DNA of 64,000 nt from Lutimaribacter pacificus (lineage in GTDB: Bacteria; Pseudomonadota; Alphaproteobacteria; Rhodobacterales; Rhodobacteraceae), in the NCBI RefSeq assembly GCF_900142185.1, contig NZ_FQZZ01000002.1, positions 310,001 through 374,000 on the forward strand, given 5' to 3'. The notes under the pieces were generated by a model that saw only the letters and a list, made by a program, of their open reading frames with translations, made no database searches and was not told the origin of the DNA. The position numbers and the translations under genes were made by a program. The stretch's first letter is position 1, and each line of letters starts with the position of its first letter. Positions 19,421 through 26,391 of the stretch are shown in pieces.

Positions 19421-20410
19421 TCAGCCCATCGCGTGCCGCCATTTGGCGGAATAGGCGCCGGTCACATGGTGTTCCAACTGGCGCTCGATATCGCCCAGCA
19501 GGCTGGACGCGCCGAAACGGAACAGGTCGGGGCGCAGCCAGCGGTCGCCCAGCTCTTCCTTGATCAGCGCCAGATAGGTCAGCGAATCCCTGGCTTTGGA
19601 AATCCCGCCCGCCGGCTTGTAGCCGATGCGATAGCCCGTGCGCTGGTGGAATTCGCGGATCGCGCGGATCATCACCAGGCTGACGGGCAGGGTGGCGTTG
19701 ACCGTTTCCTTGCCGGTCGAGGTCTTGATGAAATCCGCCCCCGCCATCATGCAGACCAGCGAGGCGCGCGCCACGTTGCGCAAACTGCCCAGCTCGCCCG
19801 TGGCCAGGATCGCCTTGACATGCGCCGGGCCGCAGGCGGCGCGAAAGGCGCGCATCTCGTCATAAAGCGCCTGCCAGTTCCCCGTCAGCACGTGGCGGCG
19901 CGAGATCACGATGTCGATTTCATCGGCGCCGGCCTTTACGCTTTCTTCGATCTCGGCCACGCGCAGGTGAAAGGGCGACAGCCCGGCGGGAAAGCCGGTC
20001 GAGACCGCGGCAACGGGAATGCCGGAGCCGGACAGGGCGTCCTTCGCGGGGGCGATCATGTCGTGATAGACGCAGACCGCGCCGACGGTCAGCCCCTCCA
20101 TACCCAGCGCCTGCAGGATATCGGCGCGCACCGGCTGGCGGGCCTTGGCGCACAATCGCGCGACGCGCCCCGCCGTGTCGTCGCCCGACAGCGTGGTCAG
20201 GTCGATGCAGGATATCGCGCGGCAAAGCCATGCCGCCTGATAGTCCTTTTTCACGCTGCGGCGACCGGGCAGCGTGGCGCAGCGGCGTTCGATGGCCGAG
20301 GTGTTGGCACGCGCTGACATCACCCAGTCCATGTCCAGATCCATGCCCGGATTGCGCGGTTCCGTCACCTGCGGAAGCTGCGTTTGTGCGATCGTGTCGG
20401 ATGCCTGCAT
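19421..20410 (-). CDS. deoC: Deoxyribose-phosphate aldolase
   Basis: A 329-residue class I aldolase that splits 2-deoxyribose-5-phosphate into glyceraldehyde-3-phosphate and acetaldehyde. Key blocks visible: CISCIDLTTL, VCVYHDMI, EIDIVISRR, the Schiff-base lysine in DFIKTSTGK and the second lysine in YKPAGGISKARD. It is longer than E. coli DeoC (259) because of an N-terminal extension of about 60 residues, which is usual for this clade. The start at 20410 is set by GGGAGGGATGG just upstream. A perfect 14-bp palindrome sits immediately upstream. The ALDH gene follows, forming a deoxynucleoside-degradation pair. Confidence 0.93.
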   Translation of the reverse strand: MQASDTIAQTQLPQVTEPRNPGMDLDMDWVMSARANTSAIERRCATLPGRRSVKKDYQAAWLCRAISCIDLTTLSGDDTAGRVARLCAKARQPVRADILQALGMEGLTVGAVCVYHDMIAPAKDALSGSGIPVAAVSTGFPAGLSPFHLRVAEIEESVKAGADEIDIVISRRHVLTGNWQALYDEMRAFRAACGPAHVKAILATGELGSLRNVARASLVCMMAGADFIKTSTGKETVNATLPVSLVMIRAIREFHQRTGYRIGYKPAGGISKARDSLTYLALIKEELGDRWLRPDLFRFGASSLLGDIERQLEHHVTGAYSAKWRHAMG

Positions 20411-20421
20411 CCATCCCTCCC

Positions 20422-20435
20422 TTTCGGTACCGAAA
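20422..20435. promoter_or_regulatory. 14-bp perfect palindrome, candidate operator for deoC-ALDH
   Basis: TTTCGGTACCGAAA is a perfect palindrome starting 12 bp before the deoC start codon. Symmetric GC-centred sites of this kind are typical for LacI- or GntR-family repressors. Position close to the ribosome site suggests repression of the deoC-ALDH unit. No cognate regulator gene is next to it. Confidence 0.5.
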
Positions 20436-20523
20436 AGGGTGTCACGGGGCCCGGCACTTGGCAAGCAGGGTGCCCCGGCCTCAGCGCAAAATGACGGTGC
20501 CCTTGCCCGGCACGGCGTTGCCG

Positions 20524-20545
20524 CGTATATACAGACGCATATACG
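20524..20545. promoter_or_regulatory. Inverted-repeat operator of the toxin-antitoxin module
   Basis: CGTATAT (20524-20530), 8-bp spacer, ATATACG (20539-20545): a perfect 7-bp inverted repeat touching the GGAGG ribosome site of the antitoxin gene. The left arm is embedded in the palindrome GTATATAC. Antitoxins of this class usually repress their own operon from such sites. This is a strong positional inference, not proof. Confidence 0.6.
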
Positions 20546-20556
20546 GAGGCAGATCC

Positions 20557-20781
20557 ATGATTGAAACCAAGATCCGCAAGGTCGGGAATTCGGCTGTCAT
20601 TACGCTGACGACCGAAATGCTGACCATCCTCGATGTGAAAGAGGGGGACACGCTTTTCGTGCTGCGCGGCGATGACGGGAGCCTCAGGCTCGTGGCGCAT
20701 GATCCGTCGCTGGCCGATGCCCTTGCTGCCGCCGAACACGTGATGGACGAGAACCGCGACCTGCTGCAGGCACTTGCGTGA
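20557..20781 (+). CDS. AbrB/MazE-type antitoxin
   Basis: A 74-residue protein. The N-terminal swapped-hairpin AbrB DNA-binding domain (about 1-48) is clear: IRKVGNSAVITLTTEML, then LDVKEGDTLFVL. The C-terminal tail (about 50-74, DALAAAEHVMDENRDLLQAL) is the short segment that in this group wraps around and inhibits the toxin. It starts 11 bp after an inverted repeat (20524-20545), the likely autoregulatory operator. Its stop overlaps the toxin start as GTGA, the usual coupling that keeps antitoxin in excess. Confidence 0.88.
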   Translation: MIETKIRKVGNSAVITLTTEMLTILDVKEGDTLFVLRGDDGSLRLVAHDPSLADALAAAEHVMDENRDLLQALA

Positions 20782-21164
20782 AAACGCCCGTCTGGGTTCC
20801 GCTGGCAGCTGTCGTGGTCATCCATGACCGGCAGATTGCCCGGCATGGCGGTGCGCCCGGATTGCGCGACATGGCCCTGCCGGAGATGGGCTGCGCCCGC
20901 GCAATGAACCGCGCCGTCAATACCGAGGCCGACATCGCCGGGATCGCGGCGGCCTATGCCTATGGTATTTCCAAGGCCCGCGCTTTTGCGGATGGCAACA
21001 AGCGCACGGCTTTCGTGACCGCCGTGACCTTCCTGCGCCTGAACGGGTATTCCTTCCGTCCCGACCCGGTCGAAGGCGTCAGGATGATGGAGGGGCTTGC
21101 ATCGGGGCGGGTCGACGAGGCCGGGTTCGCCAAATGGCTGGCGGCCGGTCTGGGCCCGATCTGA
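20778..21164 (+). CDS. Doc-family (Fic-fold) toxin with altered Fic motif
   Basis: A 128-residue Doc-like protein starting at GTG 20778 inside the antitoxin stop. The family opening IHDRQIARHGGAPGLRD and the core AFADGNKRTAF are clear. Doc toxins phosphorylate elongation factor Tu and stop translation. The Doc motif normally reads HxFxDGNKR; here it is R68-A-F-A-D-G-N-K-R, so the histidine required for toxicity in phage P1 Doc (H66) is arginine (codon cgc; cac or cat would be His). The rest is full length, so the toxin may be attenuated, inactive or chemically altered. A strong hairpin terminator follows. Confidence 0.87.
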   Translation: MKTPVWVPLAAVVVIHDRQIARHGGAPGLRDMALPEMGCARAMNRAVNTEADIAGIAAAYAYGISKARAFADGNKRTAFVTAVTFLRLNGYSFRPDPVEGVRMMEGLASGRVDEAGFAKWLAAGLGPI

Positions 21165-21171
21165 GTTTTCC

Positions 21172-21196
21172 GGGGCGCCCTGCCGGGCGCCCCTTT
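21172..21196 (+). terminator. Rho-independent terminator after the toxin gene
   Basis: Perfect 9-bp stem GGGGCGCCC/GGGCGCCCC (21172-21180 and 21185-21193) with loop TGCC, followed by TTT. It lies between the converging toxin and mcl1 genes. The flanking T-run favours termination of the plus strand. Confidence 0.75.
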
Positions 21197-21214
21197 CGGT
21201 CGTTTCGATCCTGC

Positions 21215-22171
21215 TTATCCGGCGATCATTTCCGCCTGGCGCACGATCACCTCGGCCTGCTTGATCGAGGCGATGTCGATCAGCTTGCCCTTGTAGGTGG
21301 TCGCGCCCTCGCCGCGGGCCTTGGCCTCTTCCATCGCGGCCAGGATTTCGCGGGCTTCGGTCACGGCCTCTTGGGTCGGGGTGAAGACCTCGTTGGCCAG
21401 CGTCACCTGCTTGGGATGGATCGCCCATTTGCCGACCATGCCCAGCGTGGCCGAGCGCAGCGCCTGCGCGCGGAACCCGTCATCGTCCGAAAAATCGCCG
21501 AACGGGCCGTCGACCGGCAGCACGCCGTGGGTGCGGCAGGCGGCGACGATGGCGGCCTGCGCCCAGTGCCACGGATCGGACCAGTATTTCGCGCCTTCGC
21601 GCAGCATGTAGTAGTTTTCCTGCGTGCCGCCGATGCCGGTGGTGGCCATGCCCATCGAGGCGGCGAAATCCGCGGCGCCCAGGCTCATGGCCTGCAGGCG
21701 GGGGCTGGCGGCGGCGATCTCCTCGACATGGGCGATGCCGGCGGCGGATTCGATGATCACCTCGAAGCCCAGTTTCTTTTGCCGGCCCTTGGCGGCCTCG
21801 ATGGCGGTGACAAGCGCATCGACGGCATAGAGGTCGGCGGCGCAGCCGACCTTGGGGATCATGATCAGGTCCAGCCGCTCGGACGCGTTTTCCAGCAGGT
21901 CCACCACGTCGCGATACCAGAACGGCGTGTCCAGCCCGTTGATCCGCACCGACAGGGTTTTGTTGCCCCAGTCGATAGTGCCGATGGCGTCGATCACGTT
22001 CTTTCGGGCGCTGTCCTTGTCCGAGGGGGCGACCGAATCCTCAAGGTCGAGGTTGATCACGTCCGCGGCGCTGCCGGCCATCTTTTCGAAGATCGCGGGG
22101 CGCGAGCCCGGGCCGAACAGCTGGCAGCGATTGGGGCGGGCCACGGGCGCGGGTTGGGTGCGAAAGCTCAT
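21215..22171 (-). CDS. mcl1: L-malyl-CoA/beta-methylmalyl-CoA lyase
   Basis: A 318-residue member of the CitE-like superfamily, nearly block-for-block like Mcl1 of Rhodobacter sphaeroides. Visible features: NRCQLFGPGSRP at the N-terminus, NLDLEDSVAP (metal and CoA site), MIPKVGCAADLY, IESAAGIAHVEEI, then GKWAIHPKQV. In the ethylmalonyl-CoA pathway it cleaves beta-methylmalyl-CoA to glyoxylate and propionyl-CoA; it also handles L-malyl-CoA. The separate thioesterase (Mcl2) is not in view. It is divergent from dgcN with about 320 bp between, and convergent with the toxin gene. Confidence 0.93.
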   Translation of the reverse strand: MSFRTQPAPVARPNRCQLFGPGSRPAIFEKMAGSAADVINLDLEDSVAPSDKDSARKNVIDAIGTIDWGNKTLSVRINGLDTPFWYRDVVDLLENASERLDLIMIPKVGCAADLYAVDALVTAIEAAKGRQKKLGFEVIIESAAGIAHVEEIAAASPRLQAMSLGAADFAASMGMATTGIGGTQENYYMLREGAKYWSDPWHWAQAAIVAACRTHGVLPVDGPFGDFSDDDGFRAQALRSATLGMVGKWAIHPKQVTLANEVFTPTQEAVTEAREILAAMEEAKARGEGATTYKGKLIDIASIKQAEVIVRQAEMIAG

Positions 22172-22492
22172 CTTGTCACCTTTCGGGTAAGGAAATTACG
22201 CAATTGTCGGGCATGGGGATATTTATTTGCGCGATGCCGTGCAAGGTGATTCTGCCCTGCAGCATCGTGACGGGGCAAGGGGGCTGTCGCCCGTGGTCAT
22301 TTCCGGCGGTTTGGCGGCGCCGGGCGCTGCCTGTTTTTCGTGCGCCGTGAAAACTTGCATGATTCTTCGGCGTTAACGGCAAGATGCAGGATAATCTTCG
22401 ATGAGTTTCGTGTGTGGTTCGCAGAAACGAAGCAATTTGCCCGGCGAATCCCCGAGACTGTCGTTTAACATGCGAACCGAAGGGGGACCGCC
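22172..22492. other. 321-bp divergent intergenic region between mcl1 and dgcN
   Basis: No gene is seen. It must hold promoters for both flanking genes. It contains the palindrome CGTTAACG (22371-22378) and a 5-bp inverted repeat TTCGT/ACGAA (22407-22411/22427-22431) nearer dgcN, possible regulator sites. A regulator (DgcR) is known for some dgcN-dgcA operons, but none is encoded nearby here. AT content rises around 22190-22240 and 22360-22470. Confidence 0.45.
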
Positions 22493-23497
22493 ATGATCGA
22501 AACGCCGTATCTTCTGTTTCTGGGCGATGCGCCCGACCAACTGGCCGCGAAGGTCGCGCAGGGCATCAAGGACTGGCGCCCGGAAAACGCCGTGGGCCAG
22601 TTCCGCATGGAGGGCTGCAAGGCGGATATGGGCCTGACCGACATGACGCTGGCCGAGGCCAGGGCGGCCGGCGCCAGGACGCTGGTGATCGGCGTGGCCA
22701 ACCGGGGCGGCGTCATCAGCCAGGCCTGGAAAAAGGTGCTTGTCACCGCGCTGGAGGAAGGGTTCGACCTGGCCTCGGGGCTGCACAACCTGCTGCGGGA
22801 CGAACCCGACCTTGTGGCCGTGGCCGAGGCGACGGGCCGCAAGCTGCACGATGTGCGCATCCCGTCGGTGAAATACCCCATTGCCAACGGCATCAAACGG
22901 CGCGGCAAGCGTTGCCTGGCCGTGGGCACCGATTGCTCGGTCGGCAAGATGTATACCGCGCTGTCGATGGATGCCGAGATGCGCGAGCGGGGGATGAAAT
23001 CGAGTTTCCGCGCCACCGGGCAGACCGGCATCCTGATCACCGGCAACGGGGTGCCGCTGGATGCGGTGATCGCGGATTTCATGGCCGGGTCGATCGAATG
23101 GCTGACGCCCGACAACGACGATGACCACTGGGACCTGATCGAGGGGCAGGGCAGCCTGTTCCACGTGTCCTATTCCGGCGTCACGATGGCGCTGGTGCAT
23201 GGCGGGCAGCCCGACGCGCTGATCGTCTGCCACGAACCCACGCGCGCGCATATGCGCGGGCTGCCGGGATACGAGTTGCCCAGCCTCGAGGCGGTGCGGG
23301 ACATGGCCACCACGCTGGCGCGGGTCGCCAACCCGGCGGCCGAGGTGGTGGGCTATTCGATCAACACCCAGCACATGGGCGAGGACGAGGCGCGCGCCTA
23401 CCTGACCGATATCGAGACCCGGCTGGGCCTGCCGGCGACCGACCCGTTCCGGTTCGGTTCGGGCAAGCTGGTGGATGCGCTGATGGCGATGACCTGA
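22493..23497 (+). CDS. dgcN: D-glutamate N-acetyltransferase (DUF1611 family)
   Basis: A 334-residue DUF1611 protein with a P-loop-like GTDCSVGKM (about 145-153), preceded by a Rossmann-like N-terminal domain (ARTLVIGVANRGG) and followed by ATGQTGILITG and VCHEPTR. In marine Proteobacteria this family (DgcN) acetylates D-glutamate, and DgcA next door epimerises the product. The gene order dgcN-dgcA is kept here. The start ATG follows GAAGGGGGACCGCC. Function is assigned from family and context; the earlier domain name alone would say only ATP-binding protein. Confidence 0.87.
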   Translation: MIETPYLLFLGDAPDQLAAKVAQGIKDWRPENAVGQFRMEGCKADMGLTDMTLAEARAAGARTLVIGVANRGGVISQAWKKVLVTALEEGFDLASGLHNLLRDEPDLVAVAEATGRKLHDVRIPSVKYPIANGIKRRGKRCLAVGTDCSVGKMYTALSMDAEMRERGMKSSFRATGQTGILITGNGVPLDAVIADFMAGSIEWLTPDNDDDHWDLIEGQGSLFHVSYSGVTMALVHGGQPDALIVCHEPTRAHMRGLPGYELPSLEAVRDMATTLARVANPAAEVVGYSINTQHMGEDEARAYLTDIETRLGLPATDPFRFGSGKLVDALMAMT

Positions 23498-23520
23498 GCG
23501 CGGCTGGGGCCGGCGGGGCA

Positions 23521-23582
23521 AAGGGGGGCGCTGCCCCCCGGCCTGCGGCCTCCCCCCCCGGAGTATTTCAGGCAAGATGAAG
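23521..23582 (+). repeat. GC-rich palindromic repeat, copy 1 (between dgcN and dgcA)
   Basis: Two tandem hairpins, GGGGGGC-GCT-GCCCCCC (23523-23539) and GGCC-TGC-GGCC (23540-23550), are followed by a C-run and a tail GGAGTATTTCAGGCAAG. This is the dispersed intergenic repeat type common in Rhodobacteraceae. The tail leads straight into the ribosome site of dgcA. Confidence 0.8.
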
Positions 23583-23592
23583 GAGCAGGGTC

Positions 23593-24558
23593 ATGCAGGT
23601 TGAGGTCACGCGGGATGTCTTTCGGCTGGCGCAGGTGTTCACCATCAGCCGCGGATCGCGGACCGAGGCGAAGGTGCTGACCGTGCGCATCACCGAGGCG
23701 GGCGTGACCGGCTGGGGCGAATGCGTACCCTATGCGCGCTATGACGAGACGCTGGAAAGCGTCGAGGCCGAGATCGCCGGGCTGCCGGAGCGGTTCGGCC
23801 GGCAGGCGCTGTACGATCTGCTGCCCGCCGGTGCGGCCCGCAACGCCGTGGATTGCGCGTTGTGGGACATGGAGGCAAAGCGCGCGGGCAAGCGCGTGTG
23901 GGAACTGGCCGGTCTGCCGGCGCCGGGGCCCGAGATCACCGCCTATACCCTGTCGCTGGCCGAGCCCGTCGAGATGGAGGCGCAGGCCGCGAAAAACGCG
24001 CATCGCCCGCTGCTGAAGATCAAGCTGGGCACGCCCGACGACATGCCCCGGCTGGAGGCCGTGCGGCGCGGCGCCCCCAAGGCGCGGATCATCGTCGATG
24101 CCAACGAAGGCTGGTCGGCGGCGGTCTATGCCGACCTGGCCCCGCATCTTGTGCGGCTGGGGGTGGCGCTGGTCGAACAGCCGCTGCCCGCGGGCGAGGA
24201 CGCGGCGCTGATCGGGATGGAGCGCCCGGTGCCCGTCTGCGCCGACGAAAGCGCCCATGACCGCGAAAGCCTGCCGGGGCTGAAGGGAAAGTATGACGTG
24301 GTGAACATCAAGCTGGACAAGACCGGCGGGCTGACCGAGGCGCTGGCGCTGAAGCAGGAGGCGCTGGCCGAGGGCTATGACATCATGGTGGGCTGCATGG
24401 TGGGGTCGTCGCTGGCGATGGCGCCTGCCACGCTGGTGGCCCAGGGGGCGATGGTGACCGATCTCGACGGGCCGCTTCTGCTGGCCGAGGACCGCTACCA
24501 CGCGCTGCGTTTCGATGCCGAAGGGGTGCATCCGCCATCCGCCGCGCTGTGGGGGTGA
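23593..24558 (+). CDS. dgcA: N-acetyl-D-glutamate racemase, dipeptide-epimerase-like
   Basis: A 321-residue enolase-superfamily enzyme. Catalytic lysines are visible at KIK (142-144) and NIKLDK (K240); metal-binding residues are D169 (IIVDAN), E195 (VEQP) and D218 (CADES). This is the muconate-lactonising/dipeptide-epimerase subgroup. In the described D-glutamate pathway DgcA converts N-acetyl-D-glutamate to N-acetyl-L-glutamate, which enters arginine/glutamate metabolism. It follows dgcN on the same strand after a 95-bp gap that holds a dispersed repeat; GAAGGAGCAGGG precedes the ATG. L-Ala-D/L-Glu epimerase activity is the older generic annotation. Confidence 0.86.
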   Translation: MQVEVTRDVFRLAQVFTISRGSRTEAKVLTVRITEAGVTGWGECVPYARYDETLESVEAEIAGLPERFGRQALYDLLPAGAARNAVDCALWDMEAKRAGKRVWELAGLPAPGPEITAYTLSLAEPVEMEAQAAKNAHRPLLKIKLGTPDDMPRLEAVRRGAPKARIIVDANEGWSAAVYADLAPHLVRLGVALVEQPLPAGEDAALIGMERPVPVCADESAHDRESLPGLKGKYDVVNIKLDKTGGLTEALALKQEALAEGYDIMVGCMVGSSLAMAPATLVAQGAMVTDLDGPLLLAEDRYHALRFDAEGVHPPSAALWG

Positions 24559-24562
24559 CGGG

Positions 24563-25192
24563 ATGAAAACGGCGATTGTCTGGGATGTCGAGTTCCTGAC
24601 CGATGCGGGTGCGCCGCAGCGGTTCTGGTGCGGGCCGGACGACCCGGACCCGGTGCTGGTTCAGATCGGCGCGGTGCGGCTGGGGCTGGAGGGGGATTTC
24701 CCGATCCTCGACAGGTTCGAACGGGTGGTGATCCCGCGCGACCGGGCGGGCGCGGTCTGGCCGCTGTCGCCGCTGTTCACCCGGCTGACCGGCATCGGTG
24801 ACGCGCGGATCGCGGCCGAGGGGGTGGAACTGGAACCGGCGCTGGGGGCGCTGGCGGATTTTGCCGGGCAAGACACGATCTGGGCCTGGGGCAATGACGA
24901 GATCTTTGCGGTCGGCATCTCGTGCTATCTTGCCGGGGTTGCTCCGCCGATCCCCGCGACGCGGTTCGGCAATGCCACGCGGCTGCTGGTCAGGGCGGGT
25001 GTGCCGGCGGAGGAGGTCGTCACCCTGCGTTCCAACACGCTGTGCGGCCATTTCGGCGTGGACGATGCGGGCGCGCAGGCCCATGACGCGCTGGGCGACG
25101 CGCAAAGCGTGGCCCTTGTCCTGCAGCATTTCCTGCGCCGGGGCCGCTTGCACCCCGACGATTTTCGGCACGACAGACCTGCCACGGCTTGA
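24563..25192 (+). CDS. DEDDh-type 3'-5' exonuclease-like protein
   Basis: A 209-residue protein with the RNase T/DnaQ pattern: Exo I WDVEF (D8, E10), a middle part with LFTRLTGI and an Exo III AHDALGDAQSV (His and Asp), so the four acidic residues plus His of a DEDDh nuclease can be placed. The Exo II Asp is less obvious. It starts 4 bp after dgcA and precedes the D-amino-acid aminotransferase gene on the same strand. A role in RNA or DNA end trimming is implied by the family; why it sits among D-amino-acid genes is not clear. Confidence 0.72.
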   Translation: MKTAIVWDVEFLTDAGAPQRFWCGPDDPDPVLVQIGAVRLGLEGDFPILDRFERVVIPRDRAGAVWPLSPLFTRLTGIGDARIAAEGVELEPALGALADFAGQDTIWAWGNDEIFAVGISCYLAGVAPPIPATRFGNATRLLVRAGVPAEEVVTLRSNTLCGHFGVDDAGAQAHDALGDAQSVALVLQHFLRRGRLHPDDFRHDRPATA

Positions 25193-25247
25193 CCTTTGGT
25201 CACGCACGCCCGATGAACCGACAACCCAATCTACAGGAGCCCCGATC

Positions 25248-26111
25248 ATGTCCCGCACTGTCTATGTCAATGGCGAATACCTGCCCGAAACCGAAGCCAC
25301 GGTCTCGATCTTCGACCGGGGGTTCCTGATGGCGGACGGGGTTTACGAGGTGACCAGCGTTCTGGACGGCAAGCTGATCGACTTTGACGGGCACCTTGCG
25401 CGGCTGGAACGGTCGCTGACCGAGCTGGATATGGACAAGCCCGACCAGTTCGACGAGCTGCTGGAAATTCACCGCGAACTGGTGCGCCTGAACGGCATCG
25501 AAGAGGGCATGATCTACCTGCAGGTCACGCGTGGCGCGCCGGGCGACCGCGATTTCGCTTTCCCCGACGCCGAAACCACGCGGCCGACGCTGGTCCTGTT
25601 CACCCAGAACAAGCCGGGGCTGGCCGACAGCCCGGCGGCGAAGACGGGGATCAAGGTGATCGCAATCGACGATATCCGCTGGGGCCGGCGCGACATCAAG
25701 ACGGTGCAGCTGCTGTACCCGTCGATGGGCAAGATGATGGCGAAAAAGGCCGGCTGCGACGACGCCTGGATGGTCGAGGACGGGTTCGTGACCGAGGGCA
25801 CCAGCAACAACGCCTATATCGTCAAGGGCGGCCGGATCATCACCCGGCAATTGTCGAACGACATCCTGCACGGGATCACCCGTGCCGCCGTGCTGCGGTT
25901 CGCCCGCGAAGCGCAGATGGAGGTCGAGGAGCGGCCCTTTACCATCGAAGAGGCGCAGGAGGCGGACGAGGCGTTCGTGACCTCGGCCTCGACCTTCGTT
26001 TTCCCGGTTATCGAGGTCGATGGCGTGACGCTGGGCGACGGCACGCCCGGCCCGGTCGCCAGGCGCCTGCGCGAGATTTACCTGGACGAAAGCCGCAAGT
26101 CGGCGGTCTGA
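25248..26111 (+). CDS. dat: D-amino-acid aminotransferase
   Basis: A 287-residue fold-type IV PLP enzyme. The Schiff-base lysine is in DIKTVQLLYPSM (K151); other class blocks are FDRGFLMADGVYEV, ARLERSL and DGFVTEGTSNNAYIV. The DIK-LL-PSM form and the absence of the extra loops of IlvE favour D-amino-acid over branched-chain aminotransferase, though family members overlap in specificity. It transfers amino groups from D-amino acids to 2-oxoglutarate, giving D-glutamate, the substrate of DgcN. Start ATG 25248 follows CAGGAGCCCC. It is the last gene of the dgcN-to-dat cluster. Confidence 0.88.
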   Translation: MSRTVYVNGEYLPETEATVSIFDRGFLMADGVYEVTSVLDGKLIDFDGHLARLERSLTELDMDKPDQFDELLEIHRELVRLNGIEEGMIYLQVTRGAPGDRDFAFPDAETTRPTLVLFTQNKPGLADSPAAKTGIKVIAIDDIRWGRRDIKTVQLLYPSMGKMMAKKAGCDDAWMVEDGFVTEGTSNNAYIVKGGRIITRQLSNDILHGITRAAVLRFAREAQMEVEERPFTIEEAQEADEAFVTSASTFVFPVIEVDGVTLGDGTPGPVARRLREIYLDESRKSAV

Positions 26112-26196
26112 TCCCGTGCGGCGCGCATGGGGCGGGCCGGAGGCTTGTCCGGGCGTGATGAAGCTCCTGGCGGATGTATCCGCATGTGGAATGGCT

Positions 26197-26219
26197 CTTG
26201 CGTGGTAACGCAAGGGCCT
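26197..26219 (+). terminator. Hairpin after the D-amino-acid cluster
   Basis: CTTGCGT (26197-26203), loop GGTA, ACGCAAG (26208-26214), then GGCCTTTG. A 7-bp perfect stem with a weak T-run, about 85 bp after dat. A plausible but weak terminator; a smaller palindrome CGGAT-GT-ATCCG precedes it at 26171-26182. Confidence 0.4.
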
Positions 26220-26391
26220 TTGTCCACTGTCCGCCATGCGGGGCTGTCAGCGGGATGACATGAGCCACGGCCAGGATGCCGCCTGAATGATGCGCCTGCA
26301 GCATTCGGCACCACGGGGCCGGATCATGTGCTATGACGAAGCTGCGCATCGGCGCGGTGCGGGCCGGACGACATGAACGGGGGTGCTTGCG

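Noticed and set aside
17086-19563. Long open frame opposite the two-domain ALDH gene
   Set aside because: High-G+C codon bias opens the antisense frame. Its translation is rich in Arg, Gly and His and shows no known domain, whereas the minus strand encodes a clean ALDH.
20524-20545. Attachment site or transposon end before the toxin-antitoxin module
   Set aside because: The repeat is short, placed at the ribosome site, and no matching copy lies at the other end of the module; an operator explains it better.
22172-22492. Regulator gene (DgcR type) between mcl1 and dgcN
   Set aside because: There is not enough room, and no open frame with helix-turn-helix features is found on either strand.
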